This document shows, in pieces, positions 1 to 5,443 of a stretch of DNA of 5,443 bases. The stretch covers positions 1 to 5,443 of the forward strand of contig PUMO01000054.1 of NCBI GenBank assembly GCA_003551405.1, written 5' to 3'. The notes below the pieces were generated by a model that saw nothing but the letters and a program-made list of their open reading frames with translations, did no database searches and was not told the DNA's origin. Every line of letters starts with the position of its first letter. Within the stretch, counting starts at the first letter, position 1. A program made the translations under genes and the position numbers. The DNA is from Mollicutes bacterium. Lineage in GTDB: Bacteria > Bacillota_I > Bacilli_A > Izemoplasmatales > Izemoplasmataceae.

Positions 1-930
1 GGAAACCTTTCAAGTTTGATCATTTACGGGATGCAAATACTGGGTAACTTAATGATGCTCGGTATGATTTTTGTCATGTTCACCATTTCATCCGCTTCCG
101 CCAGACGCATTAGTGATGTATTAAACGAGGAAAGCGATTTAAGCAATCCTCCCCTCCCACGTACACGCGTTGATAATGGAGACATCCGATTTGAAGAAGT
201 TTATTTCAAGTATGCTTCTGATGCCAAAAACTGGGTCCTTAGTAATATCAACATTGACATCAAATCAGGACAAACCATCGGTATTTTGGGCGGGACCGGC
301 GTGGGAAAATCCAGTCTCATCAGCTTGATTAGTCGGCTTTATGATGTGAATGACGGTCAAGTCAAAGTCGGCGGGCATGATGTTAGGGATTATGATCTCG
401 ATACGCTTAGAAACAGTGTTTCCGTGGTACTTCAAAATAACGTATTATTCACAGGAACCATTGAAGACAATATTCGCTGGGGCAATGAAGACGCGCGCTT
501 TGAACAAATCGAACATGTAGCGCGCATCGCGAGCGCCCATGACTTTATAACAGAGTTTCCTGATGGCTATAAAAACCGCATTGAACAAGGCGGTACCAAC
601 GTATCCGGCGGTCAAAAGCAACGCTTATGCATCGCTAGAGCCCTGCTCAAGGAACCTGAAGTACTCATCATGGACGATTCAACAAGTGCGGTTGATACTA
701 AAACCGAAGCCTCCATTCGGCATGCACTGAAAACGGACTTGCCAACGATGACTAAAATCATCATCTCACAACGCGTTTCTTCTGTTGAAGATGCTGATCA
801 AATCCTTGTTATGGACGATGGACAAATTGTTGATGCAGGCACGCATGAAACCTTGAAAGAAACCAGTGACATCTATTATGAAACCTTTGCGATGCAACAG
901 CTAAAAGGCGGTGACAACCATGACGAATAA
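1..930 (+). CDS. ABC exporter half-transporter, degenerate-site subunit (5' truncated by window)
   Basis: This is the C-terminal half of an exporter-type ABC protein; the frame is open from base 1, so the true start lies upstream. Family members have roughly 570-590 residues and about 309 remain here. Codons 1-30 hold the end of the transmembrane domain (TM5-TM6 region), then a linker and a full nucleotide-binding domain: Walker A GGTGVGKS (289-312), Q-loop Gln (433-435), intact signature VSGGQ (601-615), Walker B ending Asp-Asp (673-678). The usual catalytic Glu is Asp (676-678) and the H-switch His is Gln (769-771). In heterodimeric exporters (TM287/TM288, BmrC/BmrD, LmrC/LmrD) these changes mark the subunit that supplies the degenerate ATP site, so they are not decay. 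It overlaps the next gene by 11 bp, which encodes the partner. The substrate, drug or lipid, cannot be read from the sequence. Confidence 0.95.
   Translation, partial: GNLSSLIIYGMQILGNLMMLGMIFVMFTISSASARRISDVLNEESDLSNPPLPRTRVDNGDIRFEEVYFKYASDAKNWVLSNINIDIKSGQTIGILGGTGVGKSSLISLISRLYDVNDGQVKVGGHDVRDYDLDTLRNSVSVVLQNNVLFTGTIEDNIRWGNEDARFEQIEHVARIASAHDFITEFPDGYKNRIEQGGTNVSGGQKQRLCIARALLKEPEVLIMDDSTSAVDTKTEASIRHALKTDLPTMTKIIISQRVSSVEDADQILVMDDGQIVDAGTHETLKETSDIYYETFAMQQLKGGDNHDE
904..914 (+). promoter_or_regulatory. Ribosome binding site for the second ABC subunit, inside the first gene
   Basis: AAAGGCGGTGA differs from the ideal anti-16S complement AAAGGAGGTGA by one base and sits 5 nt before ATG 920. 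It decides the start: the in-frame GTG at 911 lies within this site and would have only about 2 nt of spacing from AAAAGG, so ATG 920 is preferred. The site lies within the last codons of the upstream gene, which suggests coupled translation and balanced amounts of the two subunits. Confidence 0.8.
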
Positions 931-2815
931 ACGTCACACATTATGGCGGCTGATTAAAGGGCTTTTCATGACAAACCCTAAAGCCATGATTGTCGTCTTT
1001 ATAGCACTAATTTTTGCTTCAGCCGGCATGATGTCCATTTCCGTGTTCATTCAAATCATCATTGACGATGCTATCATGCCCGCGCTTGATGAGGGCTGGG
1101 CATCTGTGAGCAGCCGCCTTTTTGACATATTAATTGTCATGATTGTGGTCTATACACTGGCCGTGGTTGGGACACTGGCCTATACACAGATTATTGCGAA
1201 AGTTGGCCAGGACTATCTTGACGATATTCGCAAAGCCATGTTTGAAAAAATGGAATCCATGCCCCTTAAATTTTTCGATCAAAAATCCCATGGTGACATC
1301 ATGTCTTACTACACCAACGATGTTGATACCTTAAGACAGTTTATCACCCAGAGCATGATTCAATTTGCCATGACAGCGTTAACCTTGTTTTTCGTTGTCG
1401 GTGTCATGCTTTATTACAGTTTCTTTCTAACCCTATTTATAGCGCTTGGCGCGCTTGTCATGTTCAAAGTCACCAGTCACATTGGTGGAAAAAGCAGTGA
1501 CCGCTTCCGCGACCAACAAAAATCACTCGGTGTTCTAGAAGGCTACGTTGAAGAAATGATGCATGGTCAGCGTGTCGTCAAAACATTTGTACGCGAAGAA
1601 AAAACCAAGGCTGAATTTGATGAACTCAATGAACGGTGGTACGACGATGCCGCGACGGCCAGACACTACGGAAACATACTCATGCCTGTGCTTCACAATA
1701 TCGGCAACTTGCTTTATGTATTGATTGCCATCTTGGGAAGTGTCTTTATCTATTTCAATGTAACAAACGTTGGTTTCAGCGGGATTTATCCCTTTAGTAT
1801 TGCACGGATTGGAATTGTCGTGTCCTTTCTTTCGCTTTCACGACAATTTTCACAAAGCGTACGCATGATCAGCCAACAAGCGCCCATGATTGCAATGGCC
1901 CTGGGCGGTGCATCAAGAGTTTTTGATTTCTTAGGGTTTGAATCTGAAAAGGATGATGGATATATCACCTTAGTAAGCGCGATGAAGCATGAAGATGGTG
2001 CATTGATTGAAAGCGAACATGAAACCGGCGTATGGGCTTGGAAATCTTATGATGAAGAAGGCACACCGTTTTACACCGAACTGAAAGGCGACATTGTCCT
2101 TGACAGTGTAGATTTTGAATATGTCGAAGATACCCCGGTCCTTAAAGACATTTCAGTCTATGCCCACCCTGGTCAAACCATCGCTTTAGTCGGTGAAACC
2201 GGTGCCGGTAAAACAACCATTACCAATCTCATCAACCGGTTTTATGAAATCAAGCACGGCACCATTTATTACGACGGCATCGACATCAAAAATATCCGAA
2301 AACCCGATTTACGCCGTTCAATGGGCATTGTGCTTCAGGACACCAACCTATTTAGCGGCACAATACGCGACAACATCAGTTATGGACGCAAAGATGCCAG
2401 TGAAGCAGACATTGTCAATGCGGCGAAAACAGCGAATGCATATGGATTTATCATGAATTTGGCGAATGGCTTTGATACTGAACTTTCAGCCGATGGTGGA
2501 AACCTCTCACAAGGACAGCGTCAACTTCTTTCAATTGCACGTGCAGCGTGCGCGAACTCACCCGTGCTCATTTTGGATGAGGCCACCTCTTCTATCGACA
2601 CCCGTACAGAAAGTCTGGTCCAAGAAGGGATGAACCGTTTAATGGAAGGACGCACTGTATTTGTGATTGCCCACCGGCTTTCAACCATTAAAAATGCCAA
2701 CGCCATCATGGTGATGGACCACGGTGAAATCATTGAACGTGGTGACCATGAAACTTTGATTGAGGAAAAAGGCATTTATTATCAACTGTATACTGGCGCA
2801 CTGGAAATGGAATAA
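920..2815 (+). CDS. ABC exporter half-transporter, consensus-site subunit (heterodimer partner)
   Basis: A 631-residue exporter with fused membrane and ATPase domains. Six predicted helices lie near residues 22-45, 69-92, 145-165, 166-185, 256-280 and 293-315. The ATPase domain has A-loop Tyr401, Walker A GETGAGKT (425-432), Q-loop Gln473, signature LSQGQ (529-533), Walker B VLILDE (549-554) with catalytic Glu554, and H-switch His585. The signature is degenerate (LSGGQ to LSQGQ) while Glu and His are intact, exactly complementary to the upstream subunit. By analogy with TM287/TM288, its Walker motifs pair with the partner's good signature to form the hydrolysing site, and its LSQGQ faces the partner's defective Walker B. 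Between TM6 and the ATPase domain lies an acidic, Trp-rich stretch (about 341-388) that makes the protein longer than usual; from memory, clostridial relatives share it. Start ATG 920 is chosen over GTG 911 on ribosome-site spacing. It is probably co-transcribed with the upstream gene and ends at the 2943-2975 hairpin. Confidence 0.96.
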   Translation: MTNKRHTLWRLIKGLFMTNPKAMIVVFIALIFASAGMMSISVFIQIIIDDAIMPALDEGWASVSSRLFDILIVMIVVYTLAVVGTLAYTQIIAKVGQDYLDDIRKAMFEKMESMPLKFFDQKSHGDIMSYYTNDVDTLRQFITQSMIQFAMTALTLFFVVGVMLYYSFFLTLFIALGALVMFKVTSHIGGKSSDRFRDQQKSLGVLEGYVEEMMHGQRVVKTFVREEKTKAEFDELNERWYDDAATARHYGNILMPVLHNIGNLLYVLIAILGSVFIYFNVTNVGFSGIYPFSIARIGIVVSFLSLSRQFSQSVRMISQQAPMIAMALGGASRVFDFLGFESEKDDGYITLVSAMKHEDGALIESEHETGVWAWKSYDEEGTPFYTELKGDIVLDSVDFEYVEDTPVLKDISVYAHPGQTIALVGETGAGKTTITNLINRFYEIKHGTIYYDGIDIKNIRKPDLRRSMGIVLQDTNLFSGTIRDNISYGRKDASEADIVNAAKTANAYGFIMNLANGFDTELSADGGNLSQGQRQLLSIARAACANSPVLILDEATSSIDTRTESLVQEGMNRLMEGRTVFVIAHRLSTIKNANAIMVMDHGEIIERGDHETLIEEKGIYYQLYTGALEME

Positions 2816-2942
2816 ACAAAAAAATGCACAATGGTTACGCCCCCCAGAATTATAGGATTCTTTCGGAAAAGACATTCATTGATGCGCGGTGATGATGTTG
2901 GTGACGATGGTGCTTGCATCGTTAATAAGTTGTAAAAAGGCT
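2816..2942. other. Intergenic stretch after the ABC operon, no convincing gene
   Basis: This 127-bp stretch separates the exporter operon from the shared terminator. It holds a weak hairpin (AGAAT/ATTCT, 2846-2861) and an imperfect direct repeat, GGTGATGATGTT then GGTGACGATGGT (2888-2911). An open frame with a lipoprotein-like start runs from 2889 through the terminator and is treated as a finding rather than a gene. I see no promoter or RNA gene here. Confidence 0.6.
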
Positions 2943-2975
2943 AAAAAAGGGAATCCACGTTGGATTCCCTTTTTT
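2943..2975. terminator. Bidirectional intrinsic terminator between convergent units
   Basis: A perfect 8-bp stem, GGGAATCC (2949-2956) and GGATTCCC (2962-2969), encloses a 5-nt loop. It is flanked by six A on the left (2943-2948) and six T on the right (2970-2975). The A and T tracts extend the stem and give a U-run on whichever strand is read, so it can end both the + strand ABC operon and the - strand iadA/TM2 unit. Its right edge touches the stop codon of the - strand gene (2974-2976). Confidence 0.93.
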
Positions 2976-3363
2976 AATCAACAAGTTTGTAGCCCTTAGC
3001 ATCTTCATTCAGCGACCCCGTCAAAATCATAACGCCTTCAATAAGTCCCCATATGACTGCAATCAAGGGACCAATCACAACAACCCAGCCGACCAATGTA
3101 AGTAACAGTTGGGCTACGGCTTTTTCGTTATATCCAAGGTAGAAATTATGGACCCCGAGATACCCGAGTAAAATCCCTAGTAAGCCTGCCGCAACACGGC
3201 TTCTTGGGTGATAATTCGCATCCGCCGTTTCATCAAATGTTGTGTCGTCATAAAAATTTTCAAATGGGTCGTCCTTTTTGTTGACGTCAATTTGTCTCGT
3301 GCCGCAATAAGGACAGAATTTCGCATCATTGCTGATTTGCGAGCCGCATTCTTTACAATACAT
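2974..3363 (-). CDS. Zinc-ribbon and TM2-domain membrane protein
   Basis: A 129-residue protein in three parts. Residues 3-20 form a zinc ribbon with two CxxC pairs (Cys3, Cys6, Cys17, Cys20). Residues 25-52 are a polar acidic linker. Residues 54-129 match the TM2 domain: a first helix near 57-72, the turn motif HNFYLGY (72-78), a second hydrophobic region near 84-116 containing the family's 'iW.liD'-like segment as IWGLIE (104-109), and a DAKGYKL tail like the family's D.dG ending. Such proteins are common in Bacillota; their biochemical role is not established. The ribbon is expected to be cytoplasmic, anchored by two helices. Purine-rich GGGAGGAAGGA lies 7 nt upstream of ATG 3363, supporting this start. 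It begins 17 bp after iadA on the same strand, so the two are probably one transcript ending at the 2943-2975 hairpin. Confidence 0.9.
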   Translation of the reverse strand: MYCKECGSQISNDAKFCPYCGTRQIDVNKKDDPFENFYDDTTFDETADANYHPRSRVAAGLLGILLGYLGVHNFYLGYNEKAVAQLLLTLVGWVVVIGPLIAVIWGLIEGVMILTGSLNEDAKGYKLVD

Positions 3364-3380
3364 TTTAATTCCTTCCTCCC

Positions 3381-4523
3381 TTATTCAAACGTGCCTTTTT
3401 TCACCGTTAGATGATTTTTAATAAAAGGGGTAGCATTGATATATAATTCGCGGATTTTGGTCTCACCGTCTAAAACGATGATGTCTGCATCATAGCCTTC
3501 TTGAATCCTGCCCTTATAAGGGAGATGATAAATATCTGCCACATTACTTGTAAGTGGTTTGAGTGCGTCTTCAAGCGCAATACCTTGCGCGCATGCATCA
3601 CGCAGGGTATAAAGAAGTGCATCCATTTTGCCCACACCCATTGTTACAAGTTTGCCTTGTTGGTCGAACGTGGGCAGTGAACCACCACCATCAGAAGATA
3701 TGGTGATTTGTTCAACTCGCACGCCTTTTTTGATGGCGTATTTAAGGGCACTAGACGCACCAAGCGGATGTTTGGCAGGATAGGCGGTGAAATCGATATT
3801 ACCGCCATGGTGAAGTGCATAATCTATGCCGGCATCAAGCAGTGCCTGTGAACGATTAATATGCGTCGGAACAATTTTTTTAACGGGCAGTTCATCGTCC
3901 AATAAATCAGTGAGCGGCTTAAGGGCACTTGTACCACTGCCTACATGGACATTCAAAGTGCCACCTTTATTCGATAGCAATCCACCTACATGCACTTGTT
4001 TTATTAATCGTTTCAATTCTTCATGCGTGGGCGCAGTACTTCGGTGGTCACTTATCGCAATTTCACCTGCCCCAATGATTTCTTCAATGAAGAGCATGTC
4101 ATCTTCAATGTCATCAAACATTGTTTTAAGCGGCATTTGATAAGAGCCACTTAACGCATAAACATTTAAGCCTTCTTGTTTTAAACCCTTTGCCTTAGCA
4201 ATTAATTCTTTCATCGAACGACTAAACCCATCGGTCCCTAGAAGGCCGATTGCTGTTGTAACCCCGGCGCGCGTGAAATCTGTGAGTTCCAGGGGCGGAA
4301 CTTTAGAAGCATAACCCGCTTCACCGCCACCACCGGTTATATGGACATGGTTATCAATGAGTCCTGGAATCATGGTTGCACCATCACAATCATTCACATC
4401 CACTGAAAGACCCCTGGCATCAATGTGTTCAGCAATGCGGGTAATTTTCCCCCCACTGATCAAGACATCTTGCAACCCTAAATCTTCAGGTGCATACACA
4501 TGGACATTTTTAAATAGAATCAT
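3381..4523 (-). CDS. iadA: Isoaspartyl dipeptidase (beta-aspartyl peptidase), amidohydrolase superfamily
   Basis: A 380-residue cytoplasmic metallohydrolase, close to the E. coli enzyme's 390. The family cleaves beta-linked Asp-X dipeptides left over from breakdown of proteins with isoaspartyl damage. Recognisable parts are the metal pair His59/His61 in NHVH, the loop GGGGEAG (64-70) with substrate-binding Glu68, Tyr128 in SGSY, SDHRS (158-162) with Arg161, metal ligands His193 and His221 (in THINR, with Arg224), and catalytic Asp278 in SSDGGGS. These align with E. coli His68/70, Glu77, Tyr137, Arg169, His201, His230, Arg233 and Asp285. The odd point is Glu154, which stands where E. coli has the carbamylated metal-bridging Lys162 (see findings). 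The start at 4523 is supported by AAAGGAA 7 nt upstream. It heads a - strand unit with the TM2 gene. Another amidohydrolase specificity is possible, but the GGGGEAG and SDHRS match argues for this family. Confidence 0.93.
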   Translation of the reverse strand: MILFKNVHVYAPEDLGLQDVLISGGKITRIAEHIDARGLSVDVNDCDGATMIPGLIDNHVHITGGGGEAGYASKVPPLELTDFTRAGVTTAIGLLGTDGFSRSMKELIAKAKGLKQEGLNVYALSGSYQMPLKTMFDDIEDDMLFIEEIIGAGEIAISDHRSTAPTHEELKRLIKQVHVGGLLSNKGGTLNVHVGSGTSALKPLTDLLDDELPVKKIVPTHINRSQALLDAGIDYALHHGGNIDFTAYPAKHPLGASSALKYAIKKGVRVEQITISSDGGGSLPTFDQQGKLVTMGVGKMDALLYTLRDACAQGIALEDALKPLTSNVADIYHLPYKGRIQEGYDADIIVLDGETKIRELYINATPFIKNHLTVKKGTFE

Positions 4524-4543
4524 AACATCATTCCTTTGTGATT

Positions 4544-4572
4544 ATTATAACGAAAATCATTCAAAATGTAAC
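4544..4572 (-). promoter_or_regulatory. Candidate sigma-A-type promoter for iadA
   Basis: On the - strand, a -35 box GTTACA (4572-4567, 4 of 6 to TTGACA) and a perfect -10 box TATAAT (4549-4544) are separated by 17 bp. The predicted start of transcription, near 4537, lies at the edge of the AAAGGAA ribosome site, so the leader would be only about 14 nt. The short leader is a reason for caution. Confidence 0.6.
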
Positions 4573-4579
4573 GTTGAAT
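4559..4579. repeat. Small inverted repeat over the iadA -35 region
   Basis: ATTCAA (4559-4564) and TTGAAT (4574-4579) form a perfect 6-bp inverted repeat with a 9-nt spacer, and the iadA -35 box lies within the spacer. It could be an operator for a dimeric regulator, but a repeat this short in AT-rich DNA may be chance. Confidence 0.25.
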
Positions 4580-4589
4580 TACGGGCACA

Positions 4590-4598
4590 TGATACAAT
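4590..4598 (+). promoter_or_regulatory. Candidate extended -10 promoter for the small membrane protein
   Basis: TGATACAAT matches the extended -10 form TGnTATAAT with one change. No well-spaced -35 is seen (TTGAAT at 4574-4579 is only 13 bp away), which fits an extended -10 promoter. Predicted transcription would start near 4605, at the AGGAG ribosome site (4607-4611), again giving a very short leader. It diverges from the iadA promoter. Confidence 0.45.
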
Positions 4599-4617
4599 CA
4601 ATGTATAGGAGCGTGGT

Positions 4618-4974
4618 ATGATGGATAAAATCTTCATTTTTGACAAACAACGTCTGCTTATGACAATCATCATGGGAATGTTACTCGGTGTGGTTTGCAT
4701 CGTGGGTGCTTCCATAAGAGGCAGTGAAGCATTGAACGCGGATTATTTATTTGCATTTTGGTATAACCGCGTCTTGATGGGCGCATTCATTGGTTTACTC
4801 CCAATGCTAAAACTCAAGCCCGCCATTATAAGGGGTGCCATCATTGGACTGATTGTTTCATTCGCTTTTTTCGCCTCAACAGGTTTCAATGATTTTATGG
4901 GATTCTTCGCCGGCATTGTTTACGGTATAATCATTGAAGCTGCTGCTTATTATGTTAAAACACAAAAAAGCTGA
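4618..4974 (+). CDS. Uncharacterised small membrane protein with four predicted helices
   Basis: This 118-residue protein is mostly hydrophobic, and I cannot assign it to a named family with confidence. Predicted membrane segments are near residues 13-32, 43-62, 69-87 and 92-112. Short charged or polar loops separate them: IRGSEALNAD (33-42), KLKP (65-68) and TGFND (88-92). The second half, with RGAIIGL (72-78) and GIVYGIIIE (99-107), is rich in small-residue spacing typical of packed helices and is likely the most conserved part. No signal peptidase site, catalytic motif or metal-binding motif is visible. ATG 4618 is followed directly by a second ATG. AGGAG at 4607-4611 is 6 nt from the first, so the first is chosen. 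It appears monocistronic, with its own promoter and a terminator that overlaps its last codons. Confidence 0.8.
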   Translation: MMDKIFIFDKQRLLMTIIMGMLLGVVCIVGASIRGSEALNADYLFAFWYNRVLMGAFIGLLPMLKLKPAIIRGAIIGLIVSFAFFASTGFNDFMGFFAGIVYGIIIEAAAYYVKTQKS

Positions 4975-4993
4975 GTGCGCTCAGCTTTTTTTT
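4964..4993. terminator. Bidirectional terminator overlapping the ends of two convergent genes
   Basis: The stem GCTGAG (4970-4975) and CTCAGC (4980-4985) has a 4-nt loop, TGCG. It is flanked by six A (4964-4969) and eight T (4986-4993), which extend the pairing. Read from either strand it gives a hairpin followed by a U-run. The TGA stops of both flanking genes (4972-4974 on +, 4983-4981 on -) lie inside the stem. Confidence 0.92.
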
Positions 4994-5443
4994 AGGACAT
5001 ATTGGCGTTTAAAAAACAGTGTGAAAAATATATGTTTTTTACAAGCATCATCAAATTTTGACGCATTGAGCCACGTGTAACGTTTTGCATAATCTACAAC
5101 GTGAGGACGATCAGGATGGAAAGCCACAGGCACGCGCCGATGGTTAAGCGCACTTAAAACGCCCACACGATGGTTTCCCCCAACAATCACAAAACGATAT
5201 TCTGATCCATATTTCAAAAAGTACCCACGAATGGTATCGCTTTGTTTGGACGCATCAAAACCCATTGTTTCAATAGAGTCATAGATCCGCTTTAAGCGCT
5301 GAAATTCTTTAAAAAGAAATTCAGAACTGACCGGACCTACAAAATGTGAGCCTTCGCTTGCCATAAGTCCTTCACCAAATCCCCCCATGGGCATGGTTTC
5401 TAACCAGGGTACTGTGTAGTTTTTCACGAAGTGACTTTTCAGA
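4981..5443 (-). CDS. Protein with ParB/sulfiredoxin-like GGNHR motif (5' end probably beyond window)
   Basis: The frame is open from the right edge of the window to a TGA at 4983-4981. The first possible start inside is GTG 5427, giving 148 residues, but no ribosome site precedes it and five more sense codons lie upstream, so the real start is probably outside. Numbering from GTG 5427, visible parts are PW near residue 7, GPVS (31-34), a helix-like stretch with RLKRIYDSI (44-52), DTIRGYFL (64-71), then RFVIVGGNHRVGVLSAL (78-94) followed by PV at 100-101. The strand-GGNHR-helix-PV pattern resembles the ParB N-terminal/sulfiredoxin fold, where the HR motif lies at a nucleotide-binding site. From memory, proteins with GPVS, RL..SI and G.HR in this order occur in cell-surface polysaccharide gene clusters; this is not verified here. 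The C-terminal tail is basic and Phe-rich. It shares a terminator with the convergent membrane-protein gene. Confidence 0.75.
   Translation of the reverse strand, partial: LKSHFVKNYTVPWLETMPMGGFGEGLMASEGSHFVGPVSSEFLFKEFQRLKRIYDSIETMGFDASKQSDTIRGYFLKYGSEYRFVIVGGNHRVGVLSALNHRRVPVAFHPDRPHVVDYAKRYTWLNASKFDDACKKHIFFTLFFKRQYVLKKS

Noticed and set aside
16..18. TTG 16 as a start for the first ABC gene
   Set aside because: The frame is open to base 1 and the sequence before and after reads as the continuing membrane domain; most of that domain is missing, so the gene begins outside the window.
673..771. First ABC subunit as a decaying pseudogene because of Asp and Gln at catalytic positions
   Set aside because: The changes are those typical of the degenerate-site subunit in heterodimeric exporters, and the frame and other motifs are intact.
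911..919. GTG 911 as start of the second ABC subunit
   Set aside because: It lies inside the strong AAAGGCGGTGA ribosome site, which is spaced correctly for ATG 920 instead.
1786..1968. Antisense frame and similar overlapping frames within the ABC genes (1143-1334, 2193-2456, 2521-2775, 2681-2875)
   Set aside because: All overlap a clearly coding frame and show no ribosome site or recognisable domain; they are treated as shadows.
2846..2863. Hairpin AGAAT/ATTCT as a terminator
   Set aside because: The stem is only 5 bp and AT-rich with just three T after it; the 2943-2975 hairpin is far stronger.
3826..4140. Open frame of 104 codons antisense to iadA
   Set aside because: It lies wholly within a well-conserved enzyme gene, and its Ser/Pro-rich composition is that of a shadow frame.
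4357..4608. + strand frame crossing the start of iadA into the intergenic region
   Set aside because: Most of it is antisense to iadA's N-terminal coding sequence, and the remainder overlaps the promoter region; no domain or ribosome site supports it.
4981..5443. GGNHR protein as a ParB partition protein
   Set aside because: Only the short motif resembles ParB; there is no helix-turn-helix domain, ParA neighbour or parS-like repeat in view.

Overview
The window looks like ordinary chromosome from a low-to-mid GC Gram-positive-type bacterium, in the Bacillota or a Mycoplasmatota-like relative. The case rests on strong AGGAGG-type ribosome binding sites, a heterodimeric ABC exporter of the Firmicute BmrC/BmrD (TM287/TM288-like) kind, a zinc-ribbon/TM2 protein, and compact terminators with long T runs. 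TGG encodes Trp and TGA serves as a stop for two genes, so the code is standard bacterial code 11, not mycoplasma code 4. The exact taxon cannot be fixed from this sequence.

Layout. (1) Positions 1-2815, + strand: two overlapping ABC exporter half-transporter genes. The first is cut at its 5' end by the window edge. Together they form one heterodimeric exporter with one degenerate and one consensus ATP site. (2) Positions 2816-2973: a short intergenic stretch ending in a strong hairpin that can terminate transcription from both sides. (3) Positions 2974-4523, - strand: a two-gene unit, an isoaspartyl dipeptidase (iadA) followed 17 bp later by a zinc-ribbon/TM2 membrane protein. (4) Positions 4524-4617: a 94-bp divergent promoter region. 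(5) Positions 4618-4974, + strand: an uncharacterised four-helix membrane protein. (6) Positions 4981-5443, - strand: a protein with a ParB/sulfiredoxin-like 'GGNHR' motif, open at the window's right edge. Genes 5 and 6 converge on a palindromic terminator that also encodes the last residues and stop codons of both.

Functionally, the exporter pair is a self-contained membrane pump, probably for drugs or lipids. The iadA unit handles damaged (isoaspartyl) dipeptides and is co-transcribed with a small membrane protein of unknown role. Nothing shows these units acting together. I see no mobile element, CRISPR array, RNA gene or toxin-antitoxin pair, and no convincing new multi-gene system. The points most worth a second look are the glutamate in place of the metal-bridging lysine in IadA, the shared palindromic gene ends, and the GGNHR-motif protein.
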